From contig CAJNOL010000147.1 of the NCBI GenBank assembly GCA_905250125.1, positions 124,001 to 188,000 of the forward strand: a stretch of 64,000 bases of DNA, in the 5' to 3' direction. Under the pieces are notes generated by a model. That model had not been told where the DNA came from. It made no database searches and worked only from the letters and a program-made list of their open reading frames with translations. Of this stretch, positions 51,708 through 61,862 are shown in pieces. The translations under genes were made by a program, and so were the position numbers. Origin of the DNA: Rotaria sordida (taxonomy: Eukaryota; Rotifera; Eurotatoria; Philodinida; Philodinidae). Within the stretch, counting starts at the first letter, position 1; every line of letters begins with the position of its first letter.

Positions 51708-54700
51708 CTACATACGTGATCGATACGATGTTTGAGCTATGCATTCTTTTGTCATATCTGCATTAGGTACTCTATTTACCAACCATGTTTTCAATAGCTC
51801 TACTGGACACATTGCATTGGAACATGCTATTGATCGATAATTAGCAATAATCAATGACAGATAATAGACAGAGCTCAACTTACGTGGAAATTGAAGTTGC
51901 TGAGTCGTACGACTGTCTGTCGAATTCAAATATTCCATTTTTAAGGCATATGTATTATTTTCTATAGTAAAGAAGTTAATGATCACAAATTGAAGATCAA
52001 ATACTATATTCACCGACCTTCCATATGATACAAATCAAAAAAGAGAGTACTACAATAGGGAGGATGTACATAATCGATACCGAAAAATGACAATACTCCA
52101 GCAATAGTTGTATCATGCTAAAAAATTAAAAGAATAAAAATAAGAAAGAAGAATTTCAATGAATAAAATATACTCCTGAATAAATTTTTGCTTTTCGGCC
52201 ACTTAATTTGTTGGTCATCAAGCTTTTAACATTGTCCATTATATCAGATATAATTGGACCTGAATAATTGAATTATAAAGAACATGAATTTATCTTTACT
52301 TTGAATTCGAATCCTAACCTCCGCGTAACCGACTTGTTTCTGGCGACGAAAAACGATAAAAGAATGATAAATCACGAATATGTTTTAGTTGATCAAGAAC
52401 AAATGAATTTGCCCATGATGGTTTGACGTTATACAAGTCCTTGATAGAAGGAAAACAAATTGTTAAGAATAAAAGATGAGTAGATGCTACCTCAATGAGA
52501 ATCACATCAGCAATTCTCAATGCGTCGAATAAATCATCGATTTTCGAACCTGTCCAAATCGTGAGCTGATCAAAGAATTCCTTTTTTATTAATTAGTCAT
52601 AATATAAATTATACTTGTTTCAATCAAAATAGATCTCTTAAATTGTTACCCGATATTGTCTGTTCAAGTTTTGCAATTGTTCACTGTTTCTTAATTCGTT
52701 TAACAGTTCGACATAACGAGGACATGCACTGATACCAAGCAGCTAGAACAAAAATAGTATCAGTTCGTTAGAAAACAAAATAAGACAATAAATTTTGTGG
52801 GATGTCAAAGGAAGAATATGAAAAATCTTTTCAATTCTATTGGATAGGAATATTTATTTGATGTAACTAAAACTATCGATTTCTTGTAATTCTAATTTAA
52901 GCATTCGGCTGAAATGATATAGAAAAATATTTGGCAAAATCAGTAAAATTCGAGTAAAACTCAATCACAGCATCGATTTGTGAAGAAATATTAGATACAC
53001 AATATACTATCTAACAAAAGTTATGATTCGACTTGACACTGGAACATCATAAAAATTCTCAACAACAAGACAAGACTCGTTCTAAATTGATCAAAGATAG
53101 ATAGGCGTGCTAATTAACTTTACTTCCAGTATAAGAAGCCCATCTATCCTATAGTCTGATCCGAGAAAAAAATGGTAGAAGTTCCAGCACTATATATAAG
53201 TTTGTAGCTTCTGTTTTGTTGCAGAATATTCCTTTGTGTTAGTAGACAGTGAAAGATCTGTTGTGGTATGATACATAGAACATTAAAATACTAAATAGAG
53301 AAAACGAAATACACATGCAATAGGCACATTAGCATCTGTGCAGACGTACCGAGAGAAAAAGAAACACTTTCTAACTTTTAGAAAAGAGAAAGCGAAAAAT
53401 AAAATAATTTATTTCTGCAGAAAGAATTCAATTTATATTGATTCGTGTAGGTATAGTCAAACGATAGTAAATTGTAGAAGAATTCTATGAATAAAATAAA
53501 TCTCAAAGCAAATTAAAAAATATTTTTCTGCAAAATCATATTCTTTAAGTTCGTCAAACGTTGAAAAATAGGATCTTGACAAAGTCTTACAGAATATTGG
53601 CTCATTTAATGTCAATCATTAATACTTATTCTTTTTTTCTGTATTTAGCATCAACAATTGACGTTAAGAGTATTGTATCATCATAGAATCTAGGAGATTT
53701 TAGAGTTGCAACAACAGGCTCCTATATCGATCTTGATTTCTTCCGAACAAGCAATTTCTTGCGATTGATCATGTATTGCATACTTTCTTATTTTAAAAAA
53801 AATTATTAGAAATATGAAACAATAGTCAAAACCATAATAGAACCTGGAACTTTTCTGATGTAAGCAGATGGAAAAGACAGATCTTTCAAGATTTTCGTCG
53901 TATGCAAGATGATCTCCTTAACTAAAAAATCGGTTTCAATCTTTGTGATAACAGAAGAAATAAGTTTGATAGCTTAATTATTATTCACGAAAGCAAAAGT
54001 CGAAATAGTTCGACTTTATTGGCAACGATGTAGTACAACTTAATCTTTTTGAGAACTAAACACAAAAAATTAATGCCATGCATTACAGGAAAAATAGTAT
54101 CTTTCTGAAAGTGTTATATATATGTATATTAAAACTAAAAATTTACTTGAAATAAAAAGACTCATACTACGCACATGATCATCAGCGCTTGGTACTGTAT
54201 GTACGGGTATTGGCTGCCAAGGTAGATATTGTGGCCACTCATCATCGTCTAGTTCTCGCAGTATTGCCTCTAACTTGTTTTTAGATGTAGGATAAAGTCC
54301 GAGTAAATTTGAATAAGCCGACATGAGAGTTCGGTCAAGGTCTGAACTTCGAACAGTAACCTAAAAAAATTGTAAATTTCGCTTGTCTTTCATGGTCGCT
54401 TACTAACTTCAGCAGCAACGTAGGTCAAATTGAGCAATTCAGAATATCGTTCCCGTAAATATTGTCCTAGTCGAACTTGTTGAAGTTGACCTCGATGCGT
54501 CAACTGACCAAGACCATTAGGCCAATAGGAAGGACTACTGTTGCTTGTCGGATATAGACTTATTGGAGAACGATCTCCATGACGATAGATCTTTCAAAAA
54601 AAAATGTACTCTGGGCTTAAAATATTCTTCAAGGTAGCACGTATTACGTACAATGTGGGTACCCACAAGTTTACCTCGTGTTTGTAAACATTCAACATTA

Positions 54701-54741
54701 CCGCTCAATATTAGCAGACTGAGAACCACGTATAACATCAT
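51708..54741 (-). CDS. Secreted/lysosomal histidine acid phosphatase
   Basis: Branch-2 histidine phosphatase, hydrolysing phosphomonoesters at acid pH. Ten exons on the minus strand: 54741-54652, 54590-54408, 54360-54175, 52742-52650, 52565-52491, 52439-52319, 52259-52174, 52117-52018, 51961-51884 and 51826-51708; 376 aa, all phases consistent. Residues 1-18 form a signal peptide (MMLYVVLSLLILSGNVEC). The catalytic motif is formed across the first intron: KLVGTHI joined to IYRHGDRSPISLYP, nucleophile H34. Other family landmarks: LGQLTHRGQLQQVRLG, VRSSDLDRTLMSAYSNLLGL, WQPIPVHTVPSADDH, CPRYVELL and the acid-base motif GHDTTIAGVL (H279, D280). Paired C-terminal cysteines follow (PPCSNAMCPVELL and KECIAQ). 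It lacks the C-terminal membrane helix of vertebrate lysosomal acid phosphatase, so it is probably luminal or secreted. The 51-nt intron 52440-52490 is in frame and stop-free; intron 3 is 1432 nt. Confidence 0.93.
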
Positions 54742-55449
54742 GTCTATTTTGACGAAAGCAAAACAGTAAGCTCTTCTATTTTATTTTGTCAAAAGATTAG
54801 CATTGACAGCTGTAAAAAGAAGGTAAATAACAACAATACTGGTTACCTTTGTTGTTAAAATGTCATTTTTGTGTTCGAATTTTCATTCTCTTCTATGTAT
54901 AGGCATGTATCCAGGATTTTTTTTGCGAGATGATCATCTATCTTTCTCCAGGTATATGTATTTCTGGATGACATACTGTAAATGTGTAATTTTAAGTCGC
55001 TTCTTAATACACATCAAAATATCTAAAACGAAGATTCGAAAAGGAGTATGATGAATAGATATGTATTCACACTCATCATTGGAGTTATATGTTGTACAAA
55101 GAATATAATTCAGTCAAGATGACATTTATTTTTCTCAATACTGGTGATTTTGCCTTATTTTGAATCATATTGACTGTCTAGAATCTCTTCAATATTGTAT
55201 ATATTCTGAAAATTTTTATTTCATCCCAAGATGTGGACAATTTGTTGGCAATATTTAATTCTACATGTCTTTATTCCGATTTCGATGATATATGGTCTCT
55301 CAGAAGTGTCGAATGAAAATGTACTAAACAATAAGCATTGGACTACTTTGGTATTTGAGGATATAGAATGTATAACTAGAGTGTGATTAGTAGAATATGA
55401 GTGAGAATCTTCTCTTCACACTCACCTTTAACAAGCATTTCTCATTTTG
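54742..55449. other. Upstream region of the acid phosphatase gene
   Basis: About 700 bp of non-coding sequence 5' of the phosphatase. No gene or clear promoter motif is seen. Confidence 0.4.
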
Positions 55450-57010
55450 TGAGCAATATTTTGATCCTTGCATATTCATCATGGAAATGGTTTCTTACCA
55501 TCATTCAAATGATAGAGTGAAATAGGACAGGTCGCAGATCATCTGACTTCTAACATTCTCCAGTATAGGCTAATGCCAAATTCGCAATAGATAAAATGAC
55601 GACGAATCCATTAAAGGAATTTAGCGTGCCAACATTCGCTTTGATTTTGTCGAATAGTTTTACAAATAAGCCATTGTTCATAATATAATTTCATAATCCA
55701 ATCGATCTTCAGTTTAAGACTTTCTTGTGCCAATTCGTTACTCAAATTGATAATGAAGAGGCGAAATGCATACAGAAGCTAAAAATCATTGGTTTCAGAA
55801 GCTTTAGTTAAGAGTTCGTCGAGAAAGCACTCATCCCCGTACCATTCGATATCATCTTCTGACTAATAAATCAGTCGACATTTTTTAATCTTTTGCATTA
55901 TTTCTCTAATTGGTGAGATAAAATTCGGTGCACTTGTCGAACATCTCTTGTTTGAATTGTTTGTCTTGAAATAAGCTCACCAGCATCGGAATGAATAGCT
56001 GATATGAAAGAAAAAGCCGACTATCTTAGAAAGCTCCGTATTCACTTATATTTTCGATCAAACAAAATGCATCTCATCGATCCGTCTCTGACAAGAAGAA
56101 TTTTATTTTGAATCAATTCTAGTACATTCTCTTGATCGGTAAAACACTCGATGATTCTTTCGTCGTTGTCTATTAACAATTGATCAATTTATTGATGAAG
56201 AGAGAAAATGAAAACGACGGTTACCATGCTTAAAAAATAGATCTGTAAGATCATCGTTCGAGTAATAGTATTCGAGACGATAAGACGTTGTGGCTTATTT
56301 TTGGCTGATTTCATAAAGTTGACGCATCAATAAGAATCATTATAAATCTTGGAGACCAGATTGCAACCGAAAAGTATCGTCTATGTGCACAAGAACGCCT
56401 CTGTAGCAACAAAATCAGTGTCTAGGTAGATCAATCAAATATCTTCTTCGTTGTCAATAATGTTTTCAAATTGACGATTCTGATGGCAATTACGCCACGA
56501 GTTACCAGTAGCCATCTAACGAATAGATAATTATACAGCGGTTTTTCCTGGATTTCTAGTGCACAACCATATAGTGTGTTTCGAACTACTTTCTCAGCAT
56601 GCGAAGATATGGTTTCTATACACTATACATACTAGTTGCCAAGTCGACTTCAGTGAAGACATCTATGCATACTGGGCACAAGAGAAAATAGGACTAGGAA
56701 GAGAGCGCAGAATTTATTGAAATACTTCATCTGTTGAGTTATTTAGTGTATATTAGTGCTATATCAATTGTTAAATATTGTTTCTCTTTTGCTTGCGACT
56801 TTTATGAATCTTTTATCGGAAATAATATTATTTCCTTTGATACTTTTCATACATTATATAATACTTGTGGATACCATCATTTGATTACATGATACCAAAA
56901 CTAATATTAATACACGCTACTCTTTTTTCACGGCTCATGTCGGCCTTATAACCATTGTGAATTTGTTCTCTGAAGGCAACAAGCAAAGAATTCTTAAGTG
57001 ATTAAAATAT
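55450..57010 (-). pseudogene. Decayed coding sequence, family not recognised
   Basis: The minus strand carries long protein-like readings broken by scattered stops and frame changes. From 5' to 3': NSLLVAFREQIHNGYKADMS (about 56990); LFGCNLVSKIYNDSY and SNDDLTDLFFKHGNRRFHFL (about 56400-56200); DQLLIDNDERIIECFTDQEN then VLELIQNKILLVRDGSMRCI (about 56185-56050); RQTIQTRDVRQVHRILSHQL (about 55960); and SEDDIEWYGDECFLDELLTK followed by ELAQESLKLKIDWIMKLYYE (about 55860-55630). The amino-acid composition is that of a soluble intracellular protein, unlike random AT-rich translation here. It may be part of the same decayed gene as 58960-59690. A large ubiquitin-ligase type protein was considered but cannot be supported. 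Confidence 0.45.
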
Positions 57011-58959
57011 TCGTTAAACTGTTTACATTCTTGCTGATAAATTTGTATTTCATAAAAAATAAAAGATTTACCGCCGATAACTAATTTTCATTGCACGATG
57101 AGTGTGATGGTCACAATGAAAATGTAGCCTTCCCTACATGCCAAGTGCACGATAATATGATGTTCGATCCGATTGGTGATGATTCTTTAACATAGGAAAG
57201 TTGAACAATGAGAAGAGTAAGCGAGAAAAAGCGCCTTTCCGATTATAGAATGCACACTCATCTTTCTTTCACCTCCCCGATGAATCAACAGAATTCTTCT
57301 CGGGTTAGACAACGGTGAGGTTTCCTTTGGAGGAGTTTCTTGGAAGCAGCGAGATTCTTTATAGAAGTATGCAAATTAAACGAAAAAAATCATTTCGATG
57401 AGAGTAAAAATTTCGGCTTATGAGAAGAGCTGGGTATTTGTTTAAAGTCTGGCAGAATAATTTTTGTTTATGAGGGTTTTCAGATCAAAAGATCTCATTT
57501 TCATACAATAAAAGTATGTGTCTAAAGATAGCAACAACAGTAATCTACTCATTGCTAATTCGCATACTTGTTCTCCTTTGACCCTTTTTTTTGTAGATTT
57601 CAGTTAGTGTAAACCCAACATGTTTCAGAACAAATTCGAAAAATGTTCAAGTAAGACAAAAACTAACTCATTGAAATATTTTAAAGAAAAGATCCATCAT
57701 AAAACTTGCTTTCAATCTTGTATTTTGTCACAGTGAGCAATGAACAACGACCTTCTACATAGTTTACCATTGGTTTGTCTGCAGACGTTACTGATTTTCA
57801 TAATATCAAAGATGTTATCAAACAGTTTTTTCTATGTTTTAGGTCTATGCTCTTTCACTTCGCATACAACCGTTGTTTTCTCACTAAAGTTTCTTTACTA
57901 CTGCAGTATCTATTTTATTGTTGATTAACCTTGAGAAACGGGAGAAGTAGCATTGCTGCCACCCTCGGCGTACAATGTTCACTACACTACTTCATTACTC
58001 CAGTTCTGTCTGTTTCACACAGAACATGAGCTTATATACGAGAGATGGAAAGAGGAAGGAGAGAGAAGTAAGAAGAGAGAAAAAAATTGAATAGAGGACG
58101 AAGTGAGCAGGCAGTTATTATCGGTCATGAAGTTAGAGCGTCTAGTTGCATATTGACCGAATGATCTTACATCATTAAACCGATAGAAGATGAATATATA
58201 TGATACCCTTATTTTTGGTTTAAGCTGAATTTTATTGTAACACTCGTAAGCGCTTACAAAAAAAAAAGAGAGGAGAAAGTAAATGAAAGAAGGAGAGTAA
58301 GGAAACGTATTAGTGTAACAATTATAGAGCAGGGAGAGAAAGAATGGGATACAAGATATGGAACAAGAGACAGAAAAAGAAATAGTAAATAAACAGCTAC
58401 AACAACAAATTTGAACAAGGTGCTAAGAATCTAAGGAGCTAAGAATGATGCCCTTATTGTTGGCACAATGAACCTGTACGAATTTCTAAAAAATCCATGT
58501 TGTGTATTCTACAGCATCGCATTCCACAAAAGAAAATCTTTGACAAGTCACAATCTCTTATCGAGTTTGGCTTATTTTTGTAACTATTGAGAAATATTTC
58601 GAGTTTAATTTATTTTTGATGAAGTAAAATGTCTTACACTATACAGCTATGATGCATGTAACTTACAGCATGTTTTTCGAAAATCATACAAAGTTATATT
58701 TCTCTATTGAAGATAGTGATAATTGCTTAAAGTAGTATTTAACATCATTCTGATTACTATAACTTCTATCACAAAAATTTTGTCTCTGTTTTCAAAACCG
58801 AATGAATATCGATAGGAGATTCTCGTTTCAAGAATTTCACATAAAGCTCGACTTGTTTTTCATCGATAGTCAAAGAGTCTTCGAAAATAAAATTAAGATG
58901 AATATTCCTGAGATAGGTTCTCGCTCAAACTATCTATCGACTACGTTAATGAAAAGTAA
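57011..58959. other. Mixed region, no gene seen
   Basis: About 1.9 kb. Purine-rich stretches at about 58040-58110 and 58260-58400. A minus-strand phrase (FHCDHHTHRAMKISY) near 57090-57130 might belong to the decayed gene on both sides. Nothing can be named. Confidence 0.35.
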
Positions 58960-59690
58960 ATATTCAGTCTTGGATTCTAAGATCATTATTTAATATATTC
59001 TCTTTGGCATATGATTGATTTTCATTGAGCAATGTTTTAATCGTTAGGACGAGAATCAATTTTGAGAATGTATCTCATTTCATTAGATCAGCGATAAATA
59101 GTCTTTAAACTCGATCATTTATTTCGGATAGACGACTAGATGTGTTCTGTCAAACAATTATCGTAGTAACAACGGAAAAGTTCATCTCCCGGATACCGAT
59201 CATTAGGTCGCAAAGATTTTTTTGATAAAGGACTTACGCATGCATTTCTTCAAAGAACTCGACGAATCGTTTCTTTTCTTATCGATGCATCAATAGAGAT
59301 GAAAATCATATAGAAAATTTTCCTATTCAACCGACTGTCTTTGATCGTTCTCCAATATTTAGAATGTGAACAAGATCACTGAACAACGATTGTCTTTCTG
59401 TAGTCTCTACTTTTTCTTTGCAATACATTGGTTTCAGTTAAAGTGTTCTATTTTACATGAAATATATACGAGGATGCTTCTTCTCCAAAGACATGATCCA
59501 GTATGATAGGAAATGCAAATTCATCATGAAGATCTTTTCGAAAATCACGAATAGTTCTACGTATCATCAATTTTTTATGTGAATTATTTGAGAGAAGTTC
59601 GAGATGGTGTAGGCATGTAAATGAAGAAAGGACTTAAGCTCATCGGTATCCTCATCAAAATATTCCATTTAATGGTACAATTTCTCGAAT
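58960..59690 (-). pseudogene. Decayed coding sequence, second part
   Basis: Minus-strand readings from 59680 downward: EYFDEDTDELKSFLHLHAYT; then, one frame away, HHLELLSNNSHKKLMIRRTI continuing RDFRKDLHDEFAFPIILDHV and FGEEASSYIFHVK to a stop; then KIFYMIFISIDASIRKETIR, stop, RNACVSPLSKKSLRPNDRYP and GDELFRCYYDNCLTEHI (about 59310-59150); then KLILVLTIKTLLNENQSYAK (about 59070-58990). Long open runs with just a few stops and frame shifts mean recent decay, or possibly a spliced gene whose introns I cannot place. Family not recognised. Confidence 0.45.
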
Positions 59691-60023
59691 AGTATCCGTA
59701 TTAATTGTTTATTTTCTCGAACGGATAATACTCAATTAAAACATGAATCATTTACACAGTTTAAAATTGAATCGTCAAGTAATTAATAGACCGATTATCT
59801 TTTGTTTTAAGATTATTCAATAGTGTCTATATGAATAAGAGTAAATTAGATGATTATATCAAGAATATTTCGAGTTGAAGATTAGTTCACTTAAAATTAT
59901 CTGTAATTCTTTTATAAATAACTTCATTTTTGTTGTTAAGATCTTCTCTTACTCATACTCAGTAAAATCAATGACCAATGTTGTATATGTATCGAGTTTG
60001 ACACTAAACAACTTGGTCATCTA

Positions 60024-60367
60024 TCTATCCTTATATTTTGTCTCGGACAAGTAAATTTTTTTTAAAATTATATATTCGTAAGATTGTTTTTTTCTGATGA
60101 AATTATTAGGCAGCACGAGTAACATCGAAATGTGATAAATTTCACTGTATTAGTCTTGCAATGCGTGTCTATGGTTATCATACGAGTTCTACTGATCTTG
60201 ATGGGTTTCTATTATTTCTTTCATCAGCAAAATTACATGCAAAATTATTTGGATTAACTGTTCGACCGGGTAAAATTATCTCCATACTCGTAACAACTAT
60301 TATTGTTGTATGTGTTATTCTTCTTCAAACAAATATTATTCACAGTTCAAGTTTTTTTATTCAATGA
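60024..60367 (+). pseudogene. 5'-truncated gustatory-receptor-like fragment
   Basis: Copy of the end of receptor exon 7 (to 60050, donor GTAAAT preserved), the intron, and all of exon 8 (60110-60367). Exon 8 is still open. One codon is missing near HTSSTDLDG and one extra Val is inserted in TTIIVVCVILLQT, so the length is unchanged at 258 nt. Exons 1-6 and most of 7 are absent upstream, so no receptor can be made. Whether the remnant is transcribed is unknown. Confidence 0.85.
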
Positions 60368-60437
60368 TAGATAGTGTTGTTTCTTTTTCAAAAAAAATTA
60401 AAATAAAACGTGTCTTTTAAGAAAAAAAGATGATTTA

Positions 60438-61862
60438 CTAACAAATCAATGAACAAAGATGACTTCGTTTAGAATCATTATCTTTTTTAGTATAGTCATC
60501 ATCGTAAATAATTTTTGTTGTTGTTGTCGTTTTATTGGGATATCTTTTGAGGAATTTCTCTGTATATAAACGATGAACAATTTCTGCTGCAACATAATCC
60601 GAAGTATTTTCTTTAATTAATGATAAAATAAAGAAACCATCAGCTTCAAGATAATCATTAGTAAATGCAAGAATTTTTGATTGATCATTCATTTCATTTG
60701 TTAATGGATACTTTTTTGAATGAAGACGTTTATAAATGAAATCAAGACGATATTGTGGAGTAATGACATATAACCATAAAAAAAAATCACAAATATTTAG
60801 TGAAATAACAATAGCATACCAAAAGTAAAGAAATGTAAACATTTGTTGATGAAATAAATTAAGTTTTAAAACACATGGAACAGTATAATCATGAGAACGT
60901 CTTGGATGACCAAATTCACGAATAGTAAAATCACATAATGTTGTCTTTGGAAATAAACGTGATTCTGTATCCCAATGCATACCTAGATAAATCAAATAAA
61001 TTTTTTCTTATTACAAAAGAGAAATGTTTAATTTGGTTTGTTTTACCTCGAAAAAAACGATCAAGTACTTGTATACCATAAAAAGCAAAATTAGAACCTA
61101 ACATTATACTTAAAAGAAGTATTTGAAATAAAGATACACCTATATACATTAATTTTGTTGTCATATATAAAACAACAAGATAATTTCCAAGATATTTTCC
61201 TGTTATACACCATCTAGTTATTAAAATTCGTTGAATTATATTTAAATGAATACGTGCTTCGCTTAATTGTCGATGATCATCACAATATTGATCAATACTA
61301 TCAACAATATAATCTAGACACATTTGACGATGTGTTGCATCTGTTGTTGGTAATTTATAATCAAAAGACGATTCAACAAGATCAGATACTTGTATTCCAC
61401 TTTTTAATCCAAATGTATTCCATGATATACGTGGTATATAGAATAAAAATGCTTTAACTAATAAAATAAATGGAACCCATTGGTAAAATAATATTTCACT
61501 TTCTTTTTTAACAGTAAGTGATTGTGGTGTTTTATCTGTATGTTCAACATAGTAAGTATTTTGAACAAAACATACCGATCGAACATATTCATCATAGTTT
61601 GGTGTAAAGAATGCTGGTACCTATTTGAAACAAAAAGAAAATAAATAATGTCAATCAAAAATAAGAGATGAAACATATTAAATGCAAAGAATTTTACCCA
61701 ACATCTGATCTGTTCTGCATAAAGACGATTTGTATTAATTATTGCAAAAACAACTAAAATTCCAACAGTATATCGATAGTTGAGTCGATCTGATATACAA
61801 TCATCATTTCGTTTGCCAAGCACTATAGACGAAACTTGACCCATCAATGAATGAAAATCCAT
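60438..61862 (-). CDS. Innexin B, paralog of innexin A
   Basis: Intact gap-junction subunit with the same three-exon structure as innexin A: 61862-61698, 61620-61047 and 60982-60438, introns 77 and 64 nt; 427 aa. All four loop cysteines are conserved. The signature reads FYQWV at 100-104 instead of YYQWV. Substitutions cluster in the first 55 residues (SSIVLGKRNDDCISD, NTNRLYAEQIRCW), around 176-186 (DDHRQLSEARIH) and at the start of exon 3 (GMHWDTESR, VLKLNLFHQQ). The C-terminal tail is unchanged. No stop, frameshift or splice-site loss, so it is probably functional. Confidence 0.96.
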
